Shown here in pieces: positions 54,326 through 62,730 of a DNA stretch of 64,000 nt. Below the pieces are notes generated by a model. The model ran no database searches, was not told where the DNA came from, and saw only the letters and a program-made list of their open reading frames with translations. How positions within the stretch are numbered: the stretch's first letter is position 1; every line of letters starts with the position of its first letter. The translations under genes were made by a program, and so were the position numbers. Source of the DNA: Seminavis robusta (lineage: Eukaryota; Bacillariophyta; Bacillariophyceae; Naviculales; Naviculaceae); NCBI GenBank assembly GCA_903772945.1, contig CAICTM010000162.1, positions 39,647 through 103,646 on the forward strand, read 5' to 3'.

Positions 54326-54830
54326 GGTTTGGCCAAATACGGGTACAACAAACTAGAACGATAGACGAAAACAGTGTGATCAACCAATGCCGCCTGCTTG
54401 TTGATACTCTGGCAAATCTCGTCGAGTTGTTGCAGAGGCTGAGAGAGTTGCTTCCCACCCTATAAATCCGGGGCTCGTCTAGATTTTTGCAGCCGTTGTT
54501 GAAAGTCGTCCACAAGACCGCAATTTTCTTGTGCACGGGCCGTCACTTAGGCGGAACGCCATGTGAGGGCGGAGAAAAAATCTTTTTGCAACGGTCCGAC
54601 CAATCTGACGTCACGCTACCGTACCAAGATTTTTGGTCATCTCTCCTTCTAAGATCCACCGTCTACCAGCGGCGAAACAGGTAAATCTAAGACAGGTAAA
54701 GTCTTCCCGCTGGTAGCCGTGTCGACGACTGTCCGGACAGATTAGTACATTGCATCCAAACCCAGCAGCCGATTAACCACAGGCTGATCAAACTCAGTAG
54801 TATGCCGAAGAAAAGAACGTTGTTATACCC
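54326..54830. promoter_or_regulatory. Divergent promoter region
   Basis: These 505 bp separate RND paralogue B (-) from the fucosyltransferase-like gene (+). A TGACGTCA-like CRE element (TGACGTCAC) lies at 54606-54614. Upstream of the plus-strand ATG is an out-of-frame ATG at 54802. Confidence 0.45.
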
Positions 54831-56222
54831 ATGGCATCCTCCAGCAAGGGAACAGTCACCCGTCGATTGCCTCATCCCACTCCACTACCAGCTGCATCCT
54901 CCTCCAACGATGCGGATTCCGATGATTCTTCCAAGTTGGACCGAAATATCCGAAGGAAACAGATGATTGCTGTTTTTGGTTCCGTGTTTTTATTCTTCAT
55001 CCTGATGAATGCAGTGCCACTTGTCCTTACAGGGGATCGGGCTACACAGCAAGTTGAATTTCACACGGCCATTCAACTAGACGACGACAACAAGAACACC
55101 GAAATGCCGCGCTGGATGAGGGACTACTTTCGATGGCATGCCCAACAACGCCGGAAATTGACTGCCGGTAGCAATGAATGGAAGTCTATGAAATTTCTAT
55201 TGATGCAATGCCTACCCAATAGCCGAAAATGTGGCGGCACTGCTGACCGACTCAAGCCTCTCCCAGTCATGCTCTTGATGGCACACAAGAGTCGACGATT
55301 GCTGTTGATCAAATGGGGTCGACCAGCGGAATTGGAAGCATTTTTGCAACCACCCCAAGGAGGCATGGATTGGCGAGTCCCTGATTGGCTGCATCAACAA
55401 CAAGAATTCCGACAAGGACCCCGAGCCACGAATATAGAAGAGCTCATAGAATTGACAACCAACTCAGAAGAATTTCCAATGGTCAAGGCCCGTGTCCAAG
55501 CACACGATCATGGGAGTGTGTATTACAATGAACAACGACAACAACCCGACGAACCAACGTTTGAACAAGTCTACCATCTTTGTTGGCGTGTCCTGTTTAC
55601 ACCGGCACATGCCGTGGCAAAACGTATCGAACAACAATTTGAAAATTCTGGTATGGTACCAGGTCACTACGTGGGCATTCATATTCGAGCTCTGTATGGG
55701 GTCAGCGAGCGAGATCCTGCCATGATCGAGCACTGGACACGCAATGCCATCCATTGTGCCTCTCAACTTGAGAAACAGCAGTTACATTCAACCGCTGGTC
55801 CATTCTATCTGAGTTCTGATTCTTCTGTTGCACTCGCTGTGGGCATGGCCTACGGAATGGAACTGGGTGCACAAGTAGTCACTCGACAAACAGCAGAAGA
55901 AAAAGCGCCCAAACAACCCTATCACTTGGACAAGGCTCCGAAATCGGCCAAGCCGTCAGAGTTCTACGATACCTTTGTAGATCTATACCTGCTGGCCATG
56001 GGTCGCTGTGTCACTTACAACATGGGAGGCTATGGCACCTGGGCATTGTACATTAGTCCATATACCAACCACAACAACCAAAGCTGTTCCTTTCAACACC
56101 ACAACGCCAGTGGTATTCACAAATGTGAATGGGCAGGAGCAAGGAACCCTTCCAAGGCAATGACAAAGCAACAACAGACGACAATACCCAACAAAGCTCT
56201 GTTCTTACCACCAATGAAGTGA
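54831..56222 (+). CDS. Type II membrane fucosyltransferase-like protein
   Basis: A single exon of 463 codons runs from ATG at 54831. Type II topology: a basic cytosolic tail, the helix MIAVFGSVFLFFILMNAVPLV (about 44-64, in part) and a luminal catalytic region. Motifs of the alpha-1,6/O-fucosyltransferase superfamily are present: VGIHIRALYG (donor-binding HIR), PFYLSSDSSVA, and FVDLYLLAMGRCVTYNMGGYG, in which a D-x-x-x-L-x-x-x-x-x-G pattern precedes a GYG-S/T turn. The sequence has an N-glycosylation-like site near the end and a Gln/Lys-rich tail. GDP-fucose transfer in the Golgi is inferred; acceptor unknown. It is the third Golgi-type transferase in the window. Confidence 0.68.
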   Translation: MASSSKGTVTRRLPHPTPLPAASSSNDADSDDSSKLDRNIRRKQMIAVFGSVFLFFILMNAVPLVLTGDRATQQVEFHTAIQLDDDNKNTEMPRWMRDYFRWHAQQRRKLTAGSNEWKSMKFLLMQCLPNSRKCGGTADRLKPLPVMLLMAHKSRRLLLIKWGRPAELEAFLQPPQGGMDWRVPDWLHQQQEFRQGPRATNIEELIELTTNSEEFPMVKARVQAHDHGSVYYNEQRQQPDEPTFEQVYHLCWRVLFTPAHAVAKRIEQQFENSGMVPGHYVGIHIRALYGVSERDPAMIEHWTRNAIHCASQLEKQQLHSTAGPFYLSSDSSVALAVGMAYGMELGAQVVTRQTAEEKAPKQPYHLDKAPKSAKPSEFYDTFVDLYLLAMGRCVTYNMGGYGTWALYISPYTNHNNQSCSFQHHNASGIHKCEWAGARNPSKAMTKQQQTTIPNKALFLPPMK

Positions 56223-56743
56223 CCGCAAGAACTTCTTGAAGATAAAAAACGTAGGAGGAAATCGAGGCGTGACCCAGGGAAGACACAAACGTATCTGCCC
56301 TACCGGTACGTGTATCTCGCTGCCAGATTCGATTCGCCAGAATTGAATCATACTGGCTTGGTTGGGCTTCAAATGAAGTTGTGAAGGCAACGTTCTGGCT
56401 TCCCGTGCTTGCTTGTTATTAATCGCATGACACCACATCAAACTCTTCCATTGTAGATTCGATAACGGGTTGTACTGCGGCTTTGGCTTCAACCACATCC
56501 GCTACAGTACCGCTATGATCGCTCACGCACCTCGACCTTGGCCAATCTAGCTAGAGGATCGAATGAATCGAATCGAATCAATCATCCTGGACTTCAAAAC
56601 TTAAAGTTGCACCTAAAGCTACGTTCACAAAAGGAAAAGAGAAGCAATTGTCTCAAGAGCTTTGCAAATGGGATTGAACATAATGTCGCTAAGAACGGGC
56701 TTGACACAAATCTAGTTTTACTCTTTTTCCCTGAAGACTCGTT
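56223..56743. other. Convergent intergenic region
   Basis: These 521 bp hold a TACCGGTA palindrome at 56301-56308 and GAATCGAATC-type units at 56558-56580. No gene is recognised. Confidence 0.5.
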
Positions 56744-57250
56744 TCAATTGTTGACCCAAGTGATGGTGAATCCCTCATCTTCCGTTGGAGGCTCAAAATA
56801 CTTGGTCACTTGGGCAAACATCTCCGGGGTATCAGTTTTGGCTCGTTCAGGTTCCTCCCTTCTTCGCTTTGCAATCCGTTTCAAGCACAAGCTGTCTTCC
56901 ACGTCCAGGTACATCAAATCGTGTGCGGCCGATACTTCTGAGAAAATTCCTTGGAACCACTTTCGTTGAGCAATGGTGTTGGCTGGATAATCCATTACTA
57001 CGTCTGTGCCAGCGTCCAGGATCGATTGCACCAACTTTTTCATCGGCGGTTTGAGTCGATTGGAATGTTCGATGTAGTCGGTAAGGGAAGTGATGCGATC
57101 CGGTCCGTAGACGGATGCCAGCCATTCATCTTCGGAAAGCAGCACAGCTCGACGTTCCTTTGCTATCTGACGCGAGAGTGTAGACTTTCCAGCCCCCATC
57201 TTGCCGCAGAAAAATACCAAGGTACCTTTGATGGGTTTGGAGATCATCAT
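56744..57250 (-). CDS. Small P-loop kinase of the AAA_33 type
   Basis: The longer frame starts with GTG, so the ATG pair at 57250-57245 is preferred, giving 168 aa. Near the N-terminus is a Walker A motif (FFCGKMGAGKSTLSRQIA); a Walker B-like acidic site lies in VVMDYPANT. A lid-like basic helix KRIAKRRREEPE follows DLMYLDVEDSLCLKRI. This is the compact nucleoside/RNA-kinase-like P-loop fold (AAA_33), common in bacteria as a stand-alone protein and found as the kinase domain of some RNA-repair enzymes. It has no targeting signal with this start; the extended frame (MNSIFQCRNL) would give a weak mitochondrial-like leader but lacks ATG. Substrate unknown. Confidence 0.78.
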   Translation of the reverse strand: MMISKPIKGTLVFFCGKMGAGKSTLSRQIAKERRAVLLSEDEWLASVYGPDRITSLTDYIEHSNRLKPPMKKLVQSILDAGTDVVMDYPANTIAQRKWFQGIFSEVSAAHDLMYLDVEDSLCLKRIAKRRREEPERAKTDTPEMFAQVTKYFEPPTEDEGFTITWVNN

Positions 57251-58132
57251 CGTCGAAAAATGTTGTTGATGCGGTGAAGGGCGAAGATTTCTGCACTGAA
57301 AAATCGAATTCACTGTTTACACGTCAATTTGACGTTGTTTCGATAGAAATTAGTGCTAAAACAGCCATTCCCTGGCTTGTAAGTTGGACTCTAAATAACG
57401 ATCCGAGGATTTAGAGTATTGTTTCTAGGATACCGTGTATGCATAGATCTCACTCAGGAAGACTTAATGAATTGTGTCAGAACTACTTATCGATGCTCTC
57501 ATTTATCCTAATTTCCGCTATTTGACATCGGTGAAATTGAGGTTTGGAAAACAAGAAAAGCGCTCAAAGACTGAACCATTTCGTGTTCGAGGAGAAGGGT
57601 AGCAGAATGATTCAATCGAATCGAATCATCTCTGGGAAACAAAAAGTCCATCCGTCCGCAAGTCGCCCGGATCCGAAATGATTCGGTCGTTCCTTCAACA
57701 GTCACTTGGAATGGTCCATCCGTCCGCAAGTCGCCCGGATCCGAAATGATTTGGTCGTTCCTTCAACAGTCACTTGGATTACAGAGCTATTGCCGCAGCC
57801 TCGTTGTGCACCCAAGAGACAGTCCGCGAGGCACTCGGGAGAATAACTCTATCGTAGGCAGGTACCATGTACCGTACCGTAGGCTTGGCTCATCAGGCAA
57901 CTCGAGCTCACCATTGGCCGGAGACTATAGCACTATCCTTCAAGTAAAAGTATGCTTATAATGATGACTTCTCAATAATATGTATCCAGAACAGGCATCA
58001 ATGTACATGGATGTAATGTAATATAATATACAGAATCAAATAAAGAAGATACCAGCCATCTTCAGGTTCATTTCAACCAGCACACCCACCATGTCCCACC
58101 AAGCCTTTCCTATTCAGCAGAGTCGAGTCGAG
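57251..58132. other. Intergenic region with 68-bp tandem duplication
   Basis: This 882-bp stretch lies upstream of the P-loop kinase gene and downstream of the low-complexity gene. It holds CAATCGAATCGAATC at about 57612-57626 and a nearly perfect 68-bp tandem duplication (57646-57778). No gene is recognised. Confidence 0.55.
57646..57778. repeat. 68-bp tandem duplication (two copies)
   Basis: GTCCATCCGTCCGCAAGTCG at 57646 recurs at 57714. The copies agree through ATCCGAAATGATT, GGTCGTTCCTTCAACAG and TCACTTGGA, with a single C/T difference. This indicates a recent duplication. Confidence 0.9.
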
Positions 58133-59638
58133 TCATTCGTATCTTGCTGCATCTTTGGCTTGCCCTCGTCGTGCCCCGGGGGTGGCAGACGAAGAAGGAG
58201 AGGACGGAACAATTTTACAGTGATAGAGTTTTCGCAGAAAGATTTCCTTTCGCATCCCCTTACTCTTGACATTGTCCCAAGCCTTTCGAAACGAGGTTAA
58301 TTTGGGCATGCCAGGAGTAGCGTTTTCGCCCTTCGTCTTGGAATCTTCTTGAAGGGGAGGTAACGGAAAACTGTTCCCACGAGCAGGAGGATGGCTCATA
58401 ACAGGGACGGCGGCTTGCTTCCTCTCCATTTGGGCTGCAGCTGATGCTAAAACATGCACTGCAGACGCGGCTGGGTTTGTGCTGTTCGTAGTGACCTGAT
58501 GCTGCTGCTGCTGATGCAGAAGGCTGGCAGCAGCCTGGATGTCAGCGGGAGAGTTGTTACTGCCATTGTTACTGGTCAGCAACCGTTGTCTCTTGGCAGC
58601 TTGTAGGAATTGCAATTGCAGTTGCAGATCAGAACCGCCTCCAAAGCCCTGGGCATTCAAGAGTTGTTCTGCTACGCCCTGGGCATTATTCCAGAGTTGG
58701 GCGGATTCTCCGTCTCGCTTTCGGTCTGGCGCCAAATTTGAGTTTGTCTCTGCGGGTGCGGGTGATACACTAGCAGCCCCGGGTGCCGCACCATGACTTG
58801 CCAGAGTTGACAAGAGGGACGCGGCATCAGTACCTCCAGGGTTCAGAGCTTGACTTGAAAGAAGACTTGCGGCGAGATTCGGATGCTGCTGCAGAATTCC
58901 TGTGGCAGCCATGCTCCGCAGCAAGTCCTCATTGGACCCAGCATTATTGGCGGATCCTGAGGCTAGGGCACCAAGCACTGCTGTCAAACTAGCGGAAGTG
59001 TTGTTTCCAAGGAGACTACTCAAATCCAAAGAAGCCGCCGCTGGAGCGAGACCCAGACCACTTGCCGCGGTATTGCCAAGGCCACCACCGCCGCCGTTAA
59101 GAAGCCGTCTCTGAAGCTCTAACACTAATATCGGAGAAGCGGCCGTAGATGGAGCAGGAGCAGCCGGTAAGGGATTCCCAGCCAAAGACAAGGCATTGGA
59201 ATTGTTTGTCCCTGTGCCTCCCAAGGACGACGACAGACTCATGGTGGTCGAATTCAACTGCGTAGCTGCGGATCCTAACTGCTGCAAGAGCTGTTCTTGC
59301 TGACGCCGGCGCAATAGCTCTTCGAGTAATCGGTTCTGCATGTTAAGTCGACTTGCTGATCCAAATGATAACTGACAAAAGACGATAACGTCGAGATGAA
59401 GCTCAAAGGTAGACGATGTTACTTGGATCGAGTTAAACGGAGTTTGGGATGGGCTCCCTGGAACAAGCTTCTTCGGTCGGACGAATTGTGCGGGTTGCGA
59501 TAAGCTACAATTGCTGCTGCTGACTGCTCCGAAACTCCGATTATTACGGGAGATTTGTGCGGCGAGACCCCAGAACGACTGTCGTAAAGTGGCTGATGAT
59601 TTTAGATTCTGGCCTGACCTTGTAGCTACCGGTAGCAT
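58133..59638 (-). CDS. Low-complexity Gln/Ala/Leu-rich protein, unknown function
   Basis: The frame spans 501 codons from ATG at 59638-59636. A second plausible start is ATG at 59341-59339 (codon 100), followed by QNRLLEELLRRRQQEQLL, a basic leucine-rich helix; the first 99 residues look less protein-like and could be 5' UTR or contain an intron. Most of the chain is Ala/Leu/Ser/Asn/Gln-rich. A short conserved-looking basic segment sits near the C-terminus (KLTSFRKAWDNVKSKGMRKE), followed by LRKLYHCKI. The composition is similar to the Q-rich tail of the SANT protein in this window. No family is recognised; a nuclear regulator is possible. A MITE copy lies 241 bp upstream of the first ATG. 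Confidence 0.58.
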   Translation of the reverse strand: MLPVATRSGQNLKSSATLRQSFWGLAAQISRNNRSFGAVSSSNCSLSQPAQFVRPKKLVPGSPSQTPFNSIQVTSSTFELHLDVIVFCQLSFGSASRLNMQNRLLEELLRRRQQEQLLQQLGSAATQLNSTTMSLSSSLGGTGTNNSNALSLAGNPLPAAPAPSTAASPILVLELQRRLLNGGGGGLGNTAASGLGLAPAAASLDLSSLLGNNTSASLTAVLGALASGSANNAGSNEDLLRSMAATGILQQHPNLAASLLSSQALNPGGTDAASLLSTLASHGAAPGAASVSPAPAETNSNLAPDRKRDGESAQLWNNAQGVAEQLLNAQGFGGGSDLQLQLQFLQAAKRQRLLTSNNGSNNSPADIQAAASLLHQQQQHQVTTNSTNPAASAVHVLASAAAQMERKQAAVPVMSHPPARGNSFPLPPLQEDSKTKGENATPGMPKLTSFRKAWDNVKSKGMRKEIFLRKLYHCKIVPSSPSSSATPGARRGQAKDAARYE

Positions 59639-60738
59639 ACTAGCTACTAGCTAGAGCTACTGACTGGACTCTACCAGTACGGTCATGGAAGGTAACCGCC
59701 TCTCTGCGGATCGAGCCAGCCTCTTTCCTCAAATGCCAGATGACCCGCCATTCTTTGAAGCAGCGACTGACGTCTGTTGCAAACAAGAAGCGTCACGGAA
59801 TAAAAAGAAGAAGTCAGATGCATATTATAGTGTTTTACTTTGATTTGAAAGGGGCCTTCCCTACCGGTAGAGTAACGGTACGAGCAGCTTCGATTTTATT
59901 GATTCAAACGCGTGCCGGCATTTCTGCTACAGTTCTACGGGAGCTCGTGTGGAAGTGTACTGAAAAGAGTGGCGCGCGTTTGAATCAATAAAATCGAAGC
60001 TGCCTGTACAGCCAATTTCAATACATCATTATTTACTCGGCACTTTCTATACCGTACCCTATGATTACAAACCTTCCTGTTCCGTGTCCAAAATAGCGGA
60101 GAATAAATCTGCGAATTGCTGGGCAATTTATCCATCCATCCTACTAGCCCAGCCATGCAGTGACGCAGGACATCGTAAAAGCAGAGCCGCGCGCTCCACA
60201 CTTCAGAGCTCCGAACGTCTTGAACCCTGATCAGCAACCAAGAAGCAATGAAGCTCCGGCCCAGCTGACCGCCAGCCAACATCTTCACCAATCACGTGTA
60301 GTTGTCATCCAAGGTTCAGGCAGGCTTGGAAAAAAATGCCGCACCCATGGCACAACGGCACTAGACTACTAGTAGTACCTCAGCGTTGCTGTTGCTGGTC
60401 TAGCTATTAGCTAGCAAACGAGATGGACCTGCAAGCTGATGCCATGACACCCACACACTCAGCCAGTGCCATCATCCAAAGGAGAAAACTGTACAGTACC
60501 GGTACCGGCCCCGTTGATGTCCCCCCCAAAAAACCCAATCTTTTACTCGAAGGTGCAAAGCTGTCCCTCGTCCTAGCAGTATTTTAGGCCCGTTTTTTGG
60601 TTGTAACACCTGGCTGGCTACAAACTTAGCTTCCGCTGCTGCCACACCTGACCAAATTGTGAGATAAGGCTACTAGGTTAAGATGTGCAACTATTTGTAC
60701 TAGGTCTAGTCTAGCAATGAAGTACCAGCAATCATATC
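59639..60738. other. Intergenic region with MITE and TACCGGTA palindromes
   Basis: This 1.1-kb stretch lies upstream of the low-complexity gene and downstream of the MYND gene. It contains MITE copy 2 (59879-60008) and TACCGGTA at 59862-59869 and 60497-60504 (another at 59627-59634 just inside the upstream gene start). No gene is recognised. Confidence 0.55.
59879..60008 (+). mobile_element. 130-bp TA-flanked MITE, copy 2
   Basis: The element lies between TA at 59879-59880 and TA at 60007-60008. Arms TACGAGCAGCTTCGATTTTA (left) and the reverse complement of the right end TACAGGCAGCTTCGATTTTA continue to GATTCAAACGCG, so the inverted repeat is nearly perfect over about 37 bp. The internal 55 bp include GGAGCTC and GAAGTGTAC, shared with copy 1. 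Same length as copy 1, opposite orientation, no coding capacity. Better-preserved arms than copy 1 suggest a younger insertion. Confidence 0.83.
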
Positions 60739-62238
60739 TTATTCTATGGAACAATGGTCTCCAAATGGCGTAGAGACAAACGTAAGATTGAAATCACCAG
60801 GGTTGTGGATACCCAAATCAACTTCTTCGGGTACAGGCATTGCTTGTCCCTTGGCCTCCTCCAGATAACTCTGGAACCGTTCCAGTCGACTTTGATTCTT
60901 TCTGTAGTTCGGTTTTGTCACCATTCTCCAAACTGCTCGATTCTTTTTGCGGTTGACCTTGTGAACTACAAAGATTCCCTCCAAGGCATGGCCATTCAAA
61001 TTACCATCACCATCTTCAAACAGCCGTTCATGAAGGATGATTAGCTTGGCACCATTGGAGGGATATCTGATCAATGCACCCCTTCCTGAGTATTTTTCAT
61101 GATCAATGCCATCAGGAAACATTCCAAGGCTCAATTCAGATTCGTACTGGAGCTCCAACATGGCAGCGACGCAGGATTCAATGAACGGTGCTGAAAATGG
61201 TAAATCCACCCTGCGTCGATGCCCATCGCATTCTTTTGAATAGGTATTAACAGCCTCCACAGGCTCGTTGGCCAATGCTACAAAGGAATCTTGTAGTTTT
61301 TGTTTGTATTGGGCATCTGCAGTCATCTTAGCCTTCCGCTCATCTGCTTGTCTTCTCCGATATTCCGCTTTGGCCTTTTCTAGCATCCTTTCGGTTACTT
61401 CCTTGCCCTGAGCCTCAAAGCAGCTGGGTCGATGTAGGATCCAATCAGCTCTCTGGCACTCTTTACAACAGTAGTGAATAGTCTTGCACGCAGCACAACG
61501 AGTCAAATAATCTCCCTTTGTCTCACAATTGGCACACTCCTTGTCTGCAGCAGCCACCTGTCCAGGTTGGAGCATGGCTGATCTTAGTGCACCTGCGGGA
61601 CTATTTGGTGGAGGAGGCTGTGCAAATGAAACTCCAACTTCTAAGACAGCTGAGAGGACTCGTTTGATGTCTCCAAACAATCGCTCAATGTTTGCTTCGG
61701 ACGCCAAATTCTTATTGAACAAGGGATATAATATGGCTGAGACACCTGGGAACCGAAGAGGATCTCGAGAGCTCTTGTGGATTGCATCTTTACACTCAAT
61801 TGTTCCCAAGAGCTTGCGCACTTTCCGATTACCCTCTTGGTATTGCTTGATTAGATGTTGTTTGGCTGCCTCTGGATCTCCAGTCGCTTTTGCGGCTTTA
61901 GCTTGCATCAAATATGGCATGGATCTTGGAAGGTCGTCATCGTCCATATCAGCCAATGGCATTCCATAGATCCAGCAGCCATCAAAGAGTTCAGTTAGCG
62001 CTTGCTGCTCAGCATTGGGATGTGCAACCTCAAAATGCTTTCGGTCTGTTCGGGAGTTTTCCTGGTCAATCCCATCATTTGGCCATCGAGGCAGCCGTCG
62101 AAAATCCGTTCGGCGAAAGATATATTTGTGGGGATTCTTTCTATCATTGCCAACTTGCAGTAGATCTAGGTTGTTGAAGTCAGCACTTCCAGAGCTGGTT
62201 TCTGTAGTAGTGGTGGTGGACGCCGTGGTGGACGCCAT
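60739..62238 (-). CDS. MYND-type zinc finger protein
   Basis: A single exon of 499 codons runs from ATG at 62238-62236. The N-terminus is Thr/Ser-rich; residues about 30-230 are helical and unassigned, with MPYLMQAKAAKATGDPEAAK suggestive of a solenoid helix. A MYND finger lies at about 235-275: CANCETKGDYLTRCAACKT, then IHYCCKECQRADWILHRPSC, with all Cys/His ligands of the consensus in place. A charged helix follows (EVTERMLEKAKAEYRRRQAD), then a C-terminal globular part containing LIILHERLFEDGDGNL. MYND fingers bind proline-rich partners in transcription or signalling complexes. No SET domain is visible, so it is not an SMYD methyltransferase. Diatoms have many such MYND proteins. Confidence 0.82.
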   Translation of the reverse strand: MASTTASTTTTTETSSGSADFNNLDLLQVGNDRKNPHKYIFRRTDFRRLPRWPNDGIDQENSRTDRKHFEVAHPNAEQQALTELFDGCWIYGMPLADMDDDDLPRSMPYLMQAKAAKATGDPEAAKQHLIKQYQEGNRKVRKLLGTIECKDAIHKSSRDPLRFPGVSAILYPLFNKNLASEANIERLFGDIKRVLSAVLEVGVSFAQPPPPNSPAGALRSAMLQPGQVAAADKECANCETKGDYLTRCAACKTIHYCCKECQRADWILHRPSCFEAQGKEVTERMLEKAKAEYRRRQADERKAKMTADAQYKQKLQDSFVALANEPVEAVNTYSKECDGHRRRVDLPFSAPFIESCVAAMLELQYESELSLGMFPDGIDHEKYSGRGALIRYPSNGAKLIILHERLFEDGDGNLNGHALEGIFVVHKVNRKKNRAVWRMVTKPNYRKNQSRLERFQSYLEEAKGQAMPVPEEVDLGIHNPGDFNLTFVSTPFGDHCSIE

Positions 62239-62730
62239 GGCTGCTGATGGCTCCTGCTAGTGCTAGCTAGCTAGTCGAGTGCTGAAGATTTGGAAGAATG
62301 GCCGTGCAGTTTTCCTGGAAGATTTCCAAAGTTCCAAAGCGCAAATCCAGGTGTGAACGAATGCGCTTTTTTTTTAAAAAAAGATTGGAAAGCACGGCGA
62401 TGCGCATGTGGCCTCATCATGGTTCCATTTTGATGAAAGTAGTAGATATTCAGAGCAAGCTACCGGTACGGCCCCGGCACTTGCTAGCTAGCACTACTTG
62501 CTCAAGTACTGGACACTGTAGGCTACGATCAAAAGATACTAGTCTAGTACCACAGCGGAGGAACGCCTTTGCACTCGAGATCCCATGAACTTATGTTTGA
62601 ATTCGATGTTTGTGTCATAAAATAAACAAACAAAAAAGTATGAGCTGCTGCATGTCTACAAACTACGTAAGTACTTAGCTACCGGTAGCAAGGGAGCTCT
62701 GCCCAAGTAAAGTAGGGCGAACATATCCAA
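62239..62730. other. Intergenic region
   Basis: These 492 bp lie between the MYND gene start and the ABC1 kinase 3' end. TACCGGTA occurs at 62461-62468 and 62680-62687. No gene is recognised. Confidence 0.5.
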
